A DNA stretch of 61,390 bases. It comes from a virus. The stretch is from the IMG/VR virus record IMGVR_UViG_3300028608_000016, positions 1-61,390 of that record; one strand, 5' to 3'. How positions within the stretch are numbered: position 1 is the first letter of the stretch; every line of letters begins with the position of its first letter. The notes beneath the pieces were generated by a model. The model was not told the origin of the DNA, did no database searches, and was given only the letters and a program-made list of their open reading frames with translations. The translations under genes and the position numbers were made by a program. Shown here one piece after another: positions 7,712 to 17,719 of this stretch.

Positions 7712-8382
7712 TAAAGAACTCCTACCTCGCACAATTCCGGAAACGGGAATCGAACGATGATTGTGTTTGCGTCAATGATTTCGACTTCCGTAATCGCAAT
7801 CTCTTTTTCGACGTAAACGGAAACGCAAGGCGTGGTTGTGTTTTTGCCGTGTGCAATAACGTGCTCGATTGCGGCGGCGTTTGCAGTATATTCAAACCGA
7901 GTAGCCGGAGTGAAATCTGCCAGTTTGTCTTCAACGAATTTTTGACTCGCTGCGTATTCCGGGCCGGTCGGCTGATCGACCCAAAGTTTCAAAGCAGCAT
8001 TCAGCGTACCGCCTTCGAATTCGCCGCGAGTGTTGTGCGGGTCGTCAATGTTGGTACTGTGTTGCAGCAAATCCCAACCGGCAGGTTTTGCTTTGTCCCA
8101 ACGTTGAGGCTCCAACGCTTTTTCAACAGTGGAAATTTCCGCCCACGTATTTTTGCGTCCACCGGAAGGCGAACGAGAAGTACGCACGTACATGGTGGAG
8201 CCTTTCAACCATTTCAGATTGATTGGTGCGTCGATGGTGTACGGTTCGTTTCGGTTCCAAACTGCGACCGTGGTTTGTGCATCAATTGTGGTGCCTACGG
8301 TCAGCATGCAATCGAGGGAACCACGCGCCGCGTAAACATCGTTGAGTCGAGTGACCAAACTTTCCAAAGAAGCATACGACAT
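7711..8382 (-). CDS. Hypothetical, probable virion protein, 223 aa
   Basis: The protein starts MSYASLESLVTRLNDVYAAR and is mixed alpha/beta without signal or membrane segments. It contains KGSTMYVRTSRSPSGGRKNT and ends in a small beta region (VYVEKEIAITEVEIIDANTI, IVRFPFPE). Its stop overlaps the next start as TAATG, and it starts only three bases after the previous stop, so it is part of the fibre-gene operon. That context favours a tail-fibre accessory or small structural role. I do not recognise the family. Confidence 0.75.
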   Translation of the reverse strand: MSYASLESLVTRLNDVYAARGSLDCMLTVGTTIDAQTTVAVWNRNEPYTIDAPINLKWLKGSTMYVRTSRSPSGGRKNTWAEISTVEKALEPQRWDKAKPAGWDLLQHSTNIDDPHNTRGEFEGGTLNAALKLWVDQPTGPEYAASQKFVEDKLADFTPATRFEYTANAAAIEHVIAHGKNTTTPCVSVYVEKEIAITEVEIIDANTIIVRFPFPELCEVGVL

Positions 8383-8385
8383 AGT

Positions 8386-9735
8386 TTACGCTCCGACGAC
8401 GGTGATGTTGATTTCTTGCACTGCGGGTTGTTGCTGATCTTCTACTTGGCAAACTTGGATAATTGCAACTTCGGTATTGCTGATCCGGTGCAACATTGGC
8501 GAAAAGTAGGTGTAGCATACACGCGTTGGGAGCGGTAGCGGTGCTGCGTCACCCAAAATAATTGTGCCGGTGTCCTCATTGTATTTACCAACGTATACTT
8601 TGCAGTCACGTTGGTTTCCGGCTGTCACGGTCCATTGATAGCTGAGAGTAGAATCGTCGGTTGCACTGGCGCCAACTCGGGCGATTGCAAAAAAGTATTC
8701 GCTGTCCAACCAGATTGCGTCAAGGAACATGATTGAAGAAGTATCACGCCACGGGGTTTCGGCCGATGCCGTCATACCGCCTGCGTTTACGGCAGTTTGT
8801 TTGCCAAGCAAAGTCAGTTTTGTAAAAGTGTTTCTACCAGTCGGCATGGGGCCATTGCCATCGGGGGTAGTACAACCGAGTGACAAAAGAGTGTTTTGCG
8901 AAATCGGCAAAATCTCTCGGGCTTTTTGATATCCGTAACGGTCGTGCGCGCCGGGCATTCCTTGGTTTACCAGATTGCTATCACCCGCCGTAAACTGCAC
9001 AACGCCTTGATCGTCAAAAGACGTAAAGGCGTACCCGTATGGGTCGTAACCTTGGCTGCCTATTGAGTAGCGCGGCCCTTCCATCGCACGCATGCCCATT
9101 ACTTTTCCGTTTCGATCTTTTCGGAACATCGAATTGGAAAGGTTTGACCAACCTTTTGGGTTTACACTGGAATCAGAGTTGGCGCGGGTTGCGGCAGGAC
9201 CAGCATCAATAGTGGTGAATGTAAAACCAGTTGCACCAACATCCACCAATTGATATTGGTTGTTGTAACCCGTCGCCGGTGCGGTAGGAAGGTGCGAAGA
9301 AATTGCACGCGTTCCGGAAAGCAATGCAACAGCCGGACATTGATAAGGTAGATTGCCAAGTGGGGTTGCACTTGCTACCGACTTAAACGCAAACGAAACG
9401 CGGTCGGAACCATCAACATCGAAAACGTAATACGAAAACGTATTCGACGATTCCAGCAGTGCAGCCAGAATACGCCCATCACCCAAAACACAAAGCGACG
9501 GCATCATCAGGCTGTTATGCGGAATGTTGTAAACAGCAGAAGCCGGGCCGTAGGTTGGCGCGTTTTTGCCATTGAAATAAACCGGCTGAATGAAAAGTTT
9601 GCGAGTGCCTGTAGTGCCGGGGCCGGTCCAACCCGTGTACATGAGGAAAGCTTTAGATGGCGAAACGCTACACCATGCAAAACTGCGAGCGTCAGCAACA
9701 ATGGGACCGGTAAACGGAACGGTAGTAAAAGCCAT
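8386..9735 (-). CDS. Beta-rich virion protein, 449 aa
   Basis: An AAGGA ribosome site precedes the ATG (MAFTTVPFTGPIVADARSFA). The protein is Gly, Ser, Thr and aromatic rich with regularly spaced short strands, for example MMPSLCVLGDGRILAALLES, FSYYVFDVDGSDRVSFAFK and YFAIARVGASATDDSTLSYQ. DG-containing turns between strands recall beta-propeller or sialidase-like blades, but no Asp-box repeats are clear. The C-terminus (VCYTYFSPMLHRISNTEVAI) is also beta. It lies between two other beta-rich proteins in the fibre cluster, so a receptor-binding or fibre role is likely by context. Confidence 0.75.
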   Translation of the reverse strand: MAFTTVPFTGPIVADARSFAWCSVSPSKAFLMYTGWTGPGTTGTRKLFIQPVYFNGKNAPTYGPASAVYNIPHNSLMMPSLCVLGDGRILAALLESSNTFSYYVFDVDGSDRVSFAFKSVASATPLGNLPYQCPAVALLSGTRAISSHLPTAPATGYNNQYQLVDVGATGFTFTTIDAGPAATRANSDSSVNPKGWSNLSNSMFRKDRNGKVMGMRAMEGPRYSIGSQGYDPYGYAFTSFDDQGVVQFTAGDSNLVNQGMPGAHDRYGYQKAREILPISQNTLLSLGCTTPDGNGPMPTGRNTFTKLTLLGKQTAVNAGGMTASAETPWRDTSSIMFLDAIWLDSEYFFAIARVGASATDDSTLSYQWTVTAGNQRDCKVYVGKYNEDTGTIILGDAAPLPLPTRVCYTYFSPMLHRISNTEVAIIQVCQVEDQQQPAVQEINITVVGA

Positions 9736-9747
9736 TTGGGGAATTCC

Positions 9748-10932
9748 TTAAACTTGTTCGATGTATTCGCTGACCGAAAGCGCAGAGCGTTTAGTTTCCA
9801 ACGTGCGCGCCGACATAATTGCAGAAGTTGAACCGTACTGGTATTCGGTCGGGGCCGTTACCACATTACGTTTTGCTCCAAGGTCTTGCGTACCCATTAG
9901 CGGATTATCCGCACGCGCCAAGTATTGCGATAGTGTGAGCGGGTAACGAACAGGGTTCAACGTGGTGGCAGTGAGCAATGCTGCCGTACTACCGTTAAAT
10001 TCTGAATCGCTGAGGAAAAGCTGTTTTACTTCGGTTGTCAGAATCGCGGTTGTGATATCAACAGAACCGGTCGATCCGTCAATTGGGAATTTCTTGTCGT
10101 TGATCGTGACAAAGAAAAACTTTTTGAGGAAAGCGACAGGACCGCTCAAGGTCAGTTTGCCGTCACCTTGCACCAAAGCTAGTTGGATGCCTGTGTGCGT
10201 TTTCAGACCCGCAGCAACTGCAATACGGCGGGGTTGCTTAACCGGATGAATATCAGATTGCGGAATATCCTGTTTCGTCGCATCCGCTTTTTTCACTGCC
10301 GAATATTTATCGGCCAAGCGCACGACAACGTATTTGCCGCAATCATACGCTTCGCTAATCGGTGCAGCGAAATCGTATGTGGCAGTAGGTCCAATGACTT
10401 TGCCGTTTTCCAACACAGCCCAGCCGTCGAAATAACCGAGGACCAGTGCAGGCGCAGCAACCAGAGAACCCGGTGTGCCATAGCGCGTGGCGTCAGCGAT
10501 TCGCAAATTCGAACCATTGAGCCAAAGAAACTTGCGACCAAACAGCGGGTCGAGTTTTTGCGTAGTGACGTTGGAACCCGTCACTTTGTAAACGGTGCCG
10601 TCAATGAAACGCTGCGCAGTCAAAGCGCAATCGCCATTGTCATTTACCGTGAGCACGTCGGTGTAATCAGGCAACGTAGTTTGCGTTTGTGTTTGCGTGC
10701 CAAGGAAATAACGTGTGAGAAGCAAACCACTTACGAACGCAATCCACTGGCCCGACGGAGAAATGGCGGCTGCACTAGCGGCAATGGGAAAACGCAAAGT
10801 GCGGTGCAGCCGTTGGTTAATCAATTGCAGCAAATCGACTGTGGATTCGCGGACAAGCAAAAGGCGCGTGCCCTTCGCGTTCTGCAACATACTGTCGAAG
10901 ACGCTGTGCGTTGAGTGTCTTACAAATTCCAT
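9748..10932 (-). CDS. Beta-propeller-like virion protein, 394 aa
   Basis: The protein starts MEFVRHSTHSVFDSMLQNAK. The first 250 residues contain short repeated strand pairs with propeller-like phrases (ISPSGQWIAFVSG, DVLTVNDNGDCALTAQRF, FGRKFLWLNGSNLRIADATR, YFDGWAVLENGKVI). The C-terminal 140 residues look like a separate beta domain (FFVTINDKKFPIDGSTGSVD), ending in a helical tail (ARTLETKRSALSVSEYIEQV). No catalytic motif is visible. The start has only a weak ribosome site, and the 45-base gap upstream contains a GC-rich hairpin. It is a probable component of a tail fibre by position. Confidence 0.75.
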   Translation of the reverse strand: MEFVRHSTHSVFDSMLQNAKGTRLLLVRESTVDLLQLINQRLHRTLRFPIAASAAAISPSGQWIAFVSGLLLTRYFLGTQTQTQTTLPDYTDVLTVNDNGDCALTAQRFIDGTVYKVTGSNVTTQKLDPLFGRKFLWLNGSNLRIADATRYGTPGSLVAAPALVLGYFDGWAVLENGKVIGPTATYDFAAPISEAYDCGKYVVVRLADKYSAVKKADATKQDIPQSDIHPVKQPRRIAVAAGLKTHTGIQLALVQGDGKLTLSGPVAFLKKFFFVTINDKKFPIDGSTGSVDITTAILTTEVKQLFLSDSEFNGSTAALLTATTLNPVRYPLTLSQYLARADNPLMGTQDLGAKRNVVTAPTEYQYGSTSAIMSARTLETKRSALSVSEYIEQV

Positions 10933-10951
10933 ACACAGTCCCGAAAGTGTT

Positions 10952-10970
10952 GGGGCGCCAGAGACGCCCC
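10952..10970. other. GC-rich hairpin between two fibre genes
   Basis: GGGGCG at 10952-10957 pairs with CGCCCC at 10965-10970 around a short loop. No T-tract follows on the minus strand, so it is not a standard intrinsic terminator. It lies just after the stop of the 1507-aa gene and about 20 bases before the next start. It could act as an RNA-processing, stability or attenuation element. Confidence 0.5.
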
Positions 10971-10977
10971 GTTTGGT

Positions 10978-13900
10978 TTAAGATTTGCGAATCGAGAGCG
11001 AGCGCAATTCCATGTTGGCGAACCAACTCACGCTTCTGTTTGTGCCACCGAAACGACGACCGATATACATAACGTCGGAATACTCGTACACCAGATCAGC
11101 AGGCATTGCAGCTTCGCCAATCTTCCGTCCGTTAATATACAAATACACAGTTCCAGATTCGCGTACAATGCTAACGCTATATGGAGTGTTCGCTGCCAAA
11201 GTGACAGGAATGCTTGTGTATTTATTTGCGGTTGTGCTGATGCCGCCAATAACCATGTTGCCGGAAGTCCAGTTGTACCAGAGGTCAAGGTTGACTTTCT
11301 GACCAGTGGTCGCCCATGTACCCCAAAATATCAACGGGGTCAAAGCAGTGCCAGCAACGGCGGGCGCAGAGAACACAGTAAAGTCAAAGTCAATTTTGAA
11401 GTTACCCGTTCCCAGTGCGGCAGTTGGGTCATCTGGAATCGTCAGGAAGCTACTACCATTAAACGTGAGTTTGTTTTCCGCAACTGTAACGCCAGTGTTT
11501 ACCGTACCGGCGGGCAGAGTCGTCCCACTAATCACATTCAACTTTGGTGCTTCGGACGGAACCAGTTCAAACACAGGCCACCACGCTTCGCTCAAGTTTG
11601 CAGCGCCGGTTGCGTTTATGTAATCCGTTGTCAATCCGAGGAACGCTGGATGATTTCGAACTACGCGGCAATTCGGTTGCCAGCCGGTGTGTTCTTCCTG
11701 ACACCAAACACCATACGACATACTGCCATTTGCACGACCGAAATCTGCCTCGGTAAACTTTTCCCAATACGTTGCAGTTGGGTCGGATGCCCAAACGCGC
11801 TGCATGAGTTGAGTCCATTCCGAGTTTTGTGTTCCGACCGGGTTGTTGACGAAATACTGCGCGGTCGGGCACGGATCAGCGTCGGCACCTTGGAACAATC
11901 GAACTTTAAACTTCTGCGTACCGATAGAGACAATTTTGTTTTGGTTGACGTTTGGTGTTGCAGGTTTTCGACCAACGCCGTCGATGCCGTAAACAGCGCC
12001 GCATGCGTAAATCTGTTCCCACGTCAAATTGTGGCGCAAAGGCTTTTTCGGAACAAACAGAATCTTGCCTTGATACGCAAACTTCAACCAATCCGTACCG
12101 GCATTTAGTGCAGTACCCGCAGTGAGTCCGATCAGCGCCGCAGGGTCTGCGCCTTTCAACATATCCGCACTGGACACCGTGCCGTAATAACCGAGTTGCG
12201 AAGTGCCAGCCTTCAATACAGACGGGCCGGGAACTCCGTTATTCGGAAGTTTCGAGAACGTTGCTTGTGCGCGAATCGCACCGTTGTACAATGCAAGTTT
12301 TGCAATTCGGATATTGCGATGTTGCGTGTTGCCCACGCCGACCGGACTATCCCAGTCGCTGCGCAAAAGCGTGGTCACATTGTTTAGCGGAAGTGCAAAC
12401 GTGCCACCGCCAACTTTTACCGAGTCGATGTAAATGGAAATGACGCCATTAACACGTTCGATCACAATGTGTGAATCGGTGGCGCCTTTTACTCCGACCG
12501 TGGTTTGGATTTTGTTGATTACGCCGGTCGAACTCATGCACCAGAAGTTTAGCAGCCCGGACGTTCCAGTCATCCGGAGAATCCAACTATTGTTTGCTTG
12601 CGCTTCGCCGCTTGTCCACTGCCCGAGAATGCCCGCGTTACCGGAAGCAATCGCCATCGGCCTAAACGTCACTTCAATTGTGAAATCACCTTCGCCGAAA
12701 TACGGACACTGTGCAGTGAATTTCGAAGAACCGGCAGGCGTCAGGAGTCTTCCATAGTTTACCGTTGTAGTCCCCAACGTGATTGCAGCGCCAGTAACTT
12801 CGTTAACCGCAACGTTTTTGCGCATGCACGCTTGGAACACAATTGTCGGAAGAACTTCTGCTTTGTATTCCGGAATCACAACAGCAGGCAAACTGGTAGG
12901 CGGTGTAAACGATGCAGAGTACGCAGATTTACCACGCATGATCCGCATGTTCCAACGCTTACCGATTGCGCCACGACGAACAGAAAGCAATTCAGTCGTT
13001 TTAAACGGCGCGGTGGCGTGAGCGACGGAGAATGCGACTTGCCCGTTTAGGTAAATGGTCAGCACGCCAGCAACACGACAAACGGCGAAGTGATTGTCGG
13101 TGTTTAGTGCGATTTGCATAGCAGGGTTGCCGTAGATGAAACCAGACCCTGCGCCGTTTGGTGTAAGTAGAAAGAGAACCGACAAATCCCCACCACTAAC
13201 CACAAGGTTAAAGGCGCGGTCAGAGTCAGTGCTGCCCATTGTGTCCATAGCCAAAATCGAACCGCCAAGCGGATCAACACGGCTAAAGTTTGCCCAACCT
13301 TCGATGCTGAAATCTTCGTCCGCGTTCAAATACAACGGCGGAGCATTATTCATCGGAGCATTGGTCGTGTCCGTATTGACCAATTTCTGGTCAGTGATTG
13401 TTGCACTGGTCAGCAAAAGGTTTGAACCGGAAACGTCTTCGAACGCCAGACCGTCGGCAAACGTAAACTGCGCCCACGTATCAATGTAATTGTTTAGTTC
13501 TGGTTCCGGATCAGTAACGCCGAGGTATTCCAAAACCGGACGCCAAACAGCAGTGTACCCGCCGCCGCTTCCTGCCGTACCAATCGAAGCTGCCAAACCA
13601 GTTGCGGTAAGAAAACCGCGCTCCACCCGATACCCTACGCCATACGGATGCGATTCTTGACACCACGACAAATCGCCGCCGACGCCGAGTTCGGTTCCGG
13701 TAAAGCGTTCCCAAAACGTTTTGGTCGGATCAACATCAGAAACCCGATGGAGTAAACGCGACCATTCCGAATTGTAAGAAGTGATTGGGTCTTGCACGTT
13801 GTACGTGTTGAAAGCCGGGTCACTATTTGCACCGGTCAGCAAACGCACTCGGAACAAATGACCCTTGGCGTTGATTTTCACGTCTTGCGAAACAGGCGAG

Positions 13901-15501
13901 TTTGCAGGCAGAGGACTTGGCCCATTTCCAGCAACACCATACACCAAACCTTTTTGGTAAATTGCTTGCCACGAAATAGCAGAACGCAGCGGTTTTTGTG
14001 GAATGAAAAGAATCTTGCCCGCATCAATAAACTTCATCCACAGCGTGTTATTGTTTATTGGCGTACCATCCGTGAGACTTACACGGTCTGCGAGCGAGCG
14101 GTAGCCCAACAATTCGGCAGTAGTCAAAGTGCCGAAATACCCAAGGCGTTCGGTGCCTGCTTTCAGCGTTTGTGGACCGGGGCCGTTATTTGGGATCACT
14201 GGAATTGGAATCTGGTATTCAGGTTCGCCCGGTTGGATATACGTGGCATCTGCATCACCACGATAAATCGTAAACAGGTCAGAACCCGGTGGCGCAAACG
14301 CCAGATATTCAAACCCTCCGTTCACCATCGGTTCAAATTCAGACGGTGCTGCAATCTGATAACCGAAATGGAAGTTTGGCAGTTTCGAAACCGAGAAAAC
14401 CGTGCCGTCAGGCATTTGGTTAATCAGTTCTTTGTTGTGACGCCACGCACCTGCATGCAATTGCGTTTTGCCGTTTTTGACAGTGCCGCCTGCACCTTGC
14501 CGATATGCTGTTCGAACACGCGGACTATCCGCTTCAACGCCACGCGAAATCGTACCGAGCACAACGGCCAGCGGTTGGATTTCTCCGGGTGCAGATTGCG
14601 AAAGCAAATCGCGAATACCGGCGCCGGTGCCCAGTCGATAACGAGCATCGTAACTGGCGTTGGAATTTGTGGTGTCGCTGATTGCGATAATCGAAGCGTC
14701 ACCGTTGTTTGCTTGGAAACCGGCAGATGCAAACGCGTCGGGCGCCAACGATTTCACACCGAGCGAACTGGTGCGCACATTGTTTTCAGTGCCCGAACCG
14801 TCCATGATTACGACGGAATCCAGTTCAAACAAACCGACGTGAACCGCGTTGGTCGCAGCCGGGTAGTCTGGACTTGGACCTTTCAGGTATCCGCCGTATT
14901 CGAATTCTTGCGTGGTGAAATAATCAGCATCGACTTCCCACACGTTTTGGTTTGCCAGCCACACGCGCAGTTTCTTTTCTTCGCGGTTGATTTCGATATC
15001 AAGGCTGGTCCACTGCGCCGCGTCAATACGGCCGACTTGAGCACTGCCGTTCACATACACTTTGTATATTTGCGTACTGGAGGCAGAGTCGTAATCGTTG
15101 GTGACATAGACTGTCACCGGGCCGAATTTAATCAGCGGAATTCGCGACAACACAGTTGTAAACGTATAAGTCTTGGTCAGCTTGAGTTGCGTGCTGAGCA
15201 TGACAAAACGTTCCCAGTGTCCCGAGAATTTTCGTTTAAACGAAATCGCACCATCAATCGGAGTGAAGCCGAGATAGTTTGTGGTGTTGCCTACCTGATA
15301 GCAAATGCGCAAAGCATTGCCGCTGTTTTGTTTGCCGCCGTTGCTGAGCACACCCGCGTAAACGTAAGAACTGATTGGAGTCGGCGTTTCGTAACCAGCG
15401 AGCGGCAGACCGTTAGCGGCAGCGGCAATCATTGCACCACCAGTTGCCGCCGACGTTTGCGAAACGTAACTGTTGAAACTATCCGCGAAAAGAATTGCCA
15501 C
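10978..15501 (-). CDS. Giant modular adhesin/tail-fibre protein with LamG-like lectin domains, 1507 aa
   Basis: The N-terminal module (about residues 1-290, MAILFADSFNSYV...) is related to the whole of the next two upstream proteins (starting MAILQLDGFDHYG and MAVLFHDGLDHYG). Two related blocks of about 220 aa follow at about 435-665 and 1105-1330. Each carries the phrases LGYFGT/LGYYGT, GKILFIPQKPLR/GKILFVPKKPLR, a WxxIYxxGxVYGxxG stretch and a WCQE element. Three LamG/concanavalin-like beta-sandwich domains, recognised by patterns such as FSIEGWANFSR, LTIYLNGQVAFSVAHA and VYLYINGRKIGEAAMP, lie near 690-850, 885-1080 and 1345-1507. The make-up suggests a sugar-binding receptor recognition protein built by internal duplication. 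No catalytic site is apparent. Confidence 0.8.
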   Translation of the reverse strand: MAILFADSFNSYVSQTSAATGGAMIAAAANGLPLAGYETPTPISSYVYAGVLSNGGKQNSGNALRICYQVGNTTNYLGFTPIDGAISFKRKFSGHWERFVMLSTQLKLTKTYTFTTVLSRIPLIKFGPVTVYVTNDYDSASSTQIYKVYVNGSAQVGRIDAAQWTSLDIEINREEKKLRVWLANQNVWEVDADYFTTQEFEYGGYLKGPSPDYPAATNAVHVGLFELDSVVIMDGSGTENNVRTSSLGVKSLAPDAFASAGFQANNGDASIIAISDTTNSNASYDARYRLGTGAGIRDLLSQSAPGEIQPLAVVLGTISRGVEADSPRVRTAYRQGAGGTVKNGKTQLHAGAWRHNKELINQMPDGTVFSVSKLPNFHFGYQIAAPSEFEPMVNGGFEYLAFAPPGSDLFTIYRGDADATYIQPGEPEYQIPIPVIPNNGPGPQTLKAGTERLGYFGTLTTAELLGYRSLADRVSLTDGTPINNNTLWMKFIDAGKILFIPQKPLRSAISWQAIYQKGLVYGVAGNGPSPLPANSPVSQDVKINAKGHLFRVRLLTGANSDPAFNTYNVQDPITSYNSEWSRLLHRVSDVDPTKTFWERFTGTELGVGGDLSWCQESHPYGVGYRVERGFLTATGLAASIGTAGSGGGYTAVWRPVLEYLGVTDPEPELNNYIDTWAQFTFADGLAFEDVSGSNLLLTSATITDQKLVNTDTTNAPMNNAPPLYLNADEDFSIEGWANFSRVDPLGGSILAMDTMGSTDSDRAFNLVVSGGDLSVLFLLTPNGAGSGFIYGNPAMQIALNTDNHFAVCRVAGVLTIYLNGQVAFSVAHATAPFKTTELLSVRRGAIGKRWNMRIMRGKSAYSASFTPPTSLPAVVIPEYKAEVLPTIVFQACMRKNVAVNEVTGAAITLGTTTVNYGRLLTPAGSSKFTAQCPYFGEGDFTIEVTFRPMAIASGNAGILGQWTSGEAQANNSWILRMTGTSGLLNFWCMSSTGVINKIQTTVGVKGATDSHIVIERVNGVISIYIDSVKVGGGTFALPLNNVTTLLRSDWDSPVGVGNTQHRNIRIAKLALYNGAIRAQATFSKLPNNGVPGPSVLKAGTSQLGYYGTVSSADMLKGADPAALIGLTAGTALNAGTDWLKFAYQGKILFVPKKPLRHNLTWEQIYACGAVYGIDGVGRKPATPNVNQNKIVSIGTQKFKVRLFQGADADPCPTAQYFVNNPVGTQNSEWTQLMQRVWASDPTATYWEKFTEADFGRANGSMSYGVWCQEEHTGWQPNCRVVRNHPAFLGLTTDYINATGAANLSEAWWPVFELVPSEAPKLNVISGTTLPAGTVNTGVTVAENKLTFNGSSFLTIPDDPTAALGTGNFKIDFDFTVFSAPAVAGTALTPLIFWGTWATTGQKVNLDLWYNWTSGNMVIGGISTTANKYTSIPVTLAANTPYSVSIVRESGTVYLYINGRKIGEAAMPADLVYEYSDVMYIGRRFGGTNRSVSWFANMELRSLSIRKS

Positions 15502-15516
15502 GATATGGCTCCCTAA

Positions 15517-16617
15517 TTACGTCGAGGGCTTATCCAAAATCTTTTGGCCGAAAGTCGCGGCCACTACAGCCGTCGGTTTCCAGCGCAGACCGGTGCCGGG
15601 GTCGAGTTCGAAAACAGCTTTTTCGGAAGCGTAAGAAGCTGCTTTCAACGCCATGCGTCCGCCTTCATAAGTTTGTCCGCCACTTTTGATAACGGCAGCG
15701 ACCGACATACTGTCAGGTTCGGTTTGACGCGCAGCAATGTGAACAGCAACTGCAATAACGGCGTTGTCATCCACAACGGTCAGGGCCGCTGCGTTGGAAT
15801 ACAAATCTTGCGTTCCCGGCGTGCCCGAATAAACGTAGCTGGTATCACCATCGTTTGCTTGCTGTCCAACACGCGAGAAGTTTGACGTGCCGGAATCACG
15901 CGCAAATGCAACTTCGGCATCAGCGGTTGGCAAACGAGTTGCAACACTGACTTTCCCGAGACGCACGGTCGCAACGCTGGATGCAGAAGTCGAACCGTCC
16001 ATCAGGTATTTGTCGTCAACGTCCACGATGGCCTGCCCACCAGTACCGTTTGCACGATAGTAGGCTTTGATTTCCCAACGGTCAACTTTGACAGTTTGCT
16101 CGGTCAGAGTTTTTTCGGAAACCATTACGTCGTTTACCCACACGCGATATTTCGAATCGCGCATGTTTACTTCGAGTTCGCAATAGTTCCAGATCGACAT
16201 TTCCGCTTGGAAACTGGTCGGCAAAGTGTCGGCACACAAAACCATATCAATGCCGATACTGATATCATGATCGCCAATACGCGCCAAAACCAATTCGGCT
16301 GTCGGGTTGAGAACCATGCGGAACGCAAAACCGAGAATCACGAAATCCTTCGGAACGTATGGCGTCTGGCCTTTGTACTGTTCGGGCTGGATCGGTTTCG
16401 AAATCTGCACTTGGTTGGCAGCGGTGTCGGTCGAAACCGAGGAAGTCAGACGCGCCCCATACGAACCGGCGTTTTTTCCGTAGGCGGTGCCGAGAAGAAA
16501 ACCGCGTGTGGCGCTGACAGTTGCATAGCCCGCCGATTCAAACGCGGCACGAATTGTAGCGGTGCCAACCGAGCCGTTACCGTAGTGATCGAAACCGTCT
16601 AATTGAAGAATAGCCAT
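15517..16617 (-). CDS. Fibre-cluster protein, paralogue of the 1507-aa protein's N-terminus, 366 aa
   Basis: The protein starts MAILQLDGFDHYGNGSVGTA and has the same overall plan as its downstream and upstream neighbours. That plan is an opening DGFDHY motif, beta-sandwich strands, a short phrase of the form LMDGSTSASSVATVRLGKVS in mid-protein, a QDLYSNAAALTVV segment and a C-terminal AVVAATFGQKIL. The three genes are adjacent and same-strand, so they look like a tandem duplication. The fold looks LamG-like (YRVWVNDVMVSEKTL in the middle). It is probably a virion surface or receptor-binding subunit. Catalysis is not suggested. Confidence 0.75.
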   Translation of the reverse strand: MAILQLDGFDHYGNGSVGTATIRAAFESAGYATVSATRGFLLGTAYGKNAGSYGARLTSSVSTDTAANQVQISKPIQPEQYKGQTPYVPKDFVILGFAFRMVLNPTAELVLARIGDHDISIGIDMVLCADTLPTSFQAEMSIWNYCELEVNMRDSKYRVWVNDVMVSEKTLTEQTVKVDRWEIKAYYRANGTGGQAIVDVDDKYLMDGSTSASSVATVRLGKVSVATRLPTADAEVAFARDSGTSNFSRVGQQANDGDTSYVYSGTPGTQDLYSNAAALTVVDDNAVIAVAVHIAARQTEPDSMSVAAVIKSGGQTYEGGRMALKAASYASEKAVFELDPGTGLRWKPTAVVAATFGQKILDKPST

Positions 16618-16627
16618 TTACGAAATC

Positions 16628-17677
16628 CTATGTTGTGACCGGGATTTTCAAACGTTGACCCCAGCTTGCGGCACTCACAGCGGCACGCAGCCAGCGGGCG
16701 TTTGTTGCGGGGTCGGTTTCGAATACCTGAAAATTGCCGGTGTAGTTGTACTGGGTTTGGCTGTATGGCAAACCGTCTTTCGCAACAGTGCCAGACTTCA
16801 TGACCGGATAAACTTTTTGATCGTCACCGTCTTCGCGCCGCGAGGAAGTGATTACCGAAACAGCTTTGATCGAAAGCGCCGAAAGCAGTGCAGTCGGGTT
16901 GGAATACAAATCTTGCAGGTCTTTGTTTGCTTTGACGTAACTGGCATCACCGACCGGGCTGATCGACGCGACATACGTGTGGTTTGCGTTGCTGCCGCTA
17001 GAAACAGAAAAACCAGCCTCGACCGTAGCCGTAGGAATTCGCAAAATCGAATTCGTCCGTCCAAGGCGGCTGGTGTTGGTCGTGCCTGATCCGTCAAGCA
17101 TGTAGAAATCGTCAACGTACATCCAACCACTTTGTGCTGCGGTTGTGTTTTTCGCCATCACATGCAGCGAAGTTACAGTCGCCAGAACGCCAGTGCGTGC
17201 AGCAACTTTGGTGTTAGAAATCCAGAATTCGGCACTGCCGTCTTTTGCAATTTGGACTTCTGCGAAATAGTAGACCCCAAGTTCCAGTTTGTATTGCTGG
17301 ACCGCACCAAACATACGCACGGTCAAATCAGGCAAAACGAAAAGTTGGAGTTCTGCGTTTAGTTCAAGGATTTGTGTTTCAGAAGCTGGTGCAGCGTTGA
17401 CCTTGAAAGCGAATCCGAAAACGAGGCGTGTGCTCCATACCGGAACTGCACGTTGAATCCAGATTTGATTTGCAGCGTTGGAAGTGGAAAGAGAAGCGCC
17501 GCAAGATTGTGCTGCACCAGTACGCGCCGCTGCATAACGGGCATACGTGGTTTGGAGCGAAATCGTTTGTGTCGGAATCGAGTAACCGGAAGCAACAAAC
17601 CCGCCAGCCTGAGCCAGCGAGTTTGAAATATTGCCTGTTCCGTAGTGGTCGAGTCCGTCATGAAAAAGAACAGCCAT
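16628..17677 (-). CDS. Fibre-cluster protein, paralogue of the preceding gene, 349 aa
   Basis: The protein starts MAVLFHDGLDHYGTGNISNS. Matching landmarks to the 366-aa neighbour are the start motif, SAEFWISNTKVAARTGVL, MLDGSGTTNTSRLGRTNSIL, LQDLYSNPTALLSALSIK and the ending AVSAASWGQRL. Identity appears moderate by eye, so the duplication is not recent. A beta-sandwich (LamG-like) fold is likely. The neighbouring 1507-aa gene carries the same module at its N-terminus fused to lectin domains, which suggests that this module is an attachment or scaffold unit. No signal peptide or enzymatic motif. Confidence 0.75.
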   Translation of the reverse strand: MAVLFHDGLDHYGTGNISNSLAQAGGFVASGYSIPTQTISLQTTYARYAAARTGAAQSCGASLSTSNAANQIWIQRAVPVWSTRLVFGFAFKVNAAPASETQILELNAELQLFVLPDLTVRMFGAVQQYKLELGVYYFAEVQIAKDGSAEFWISNTKVAARTGVLATVTSLHVMAKNTTAAQSGWMYVDDFYMLDGSGTTNTSRLGRTNSILRIPTATVEAGFSVSSGSNANHTYVASISPVGDASYVKANKDLQDLYSNPTALLSALSIKAVSVITSSRREDGDDQKVYPVMKSGTVAKDGLPYSQTQYNYTGNFQVFETDPATNARWLRAAVSAASWGQRLKIPVTT

Positions 17678-17719
17678 GCGACTTTCCTTTTTAGACGTGG
17701 GCGTCCTTGCCCAATCGGT

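Noticed and set aside
10952-10970. Hairpin as an intrinsic terminator
   Set aside because: No T-tract follows on the minus strand; kept only as an RNA structure.
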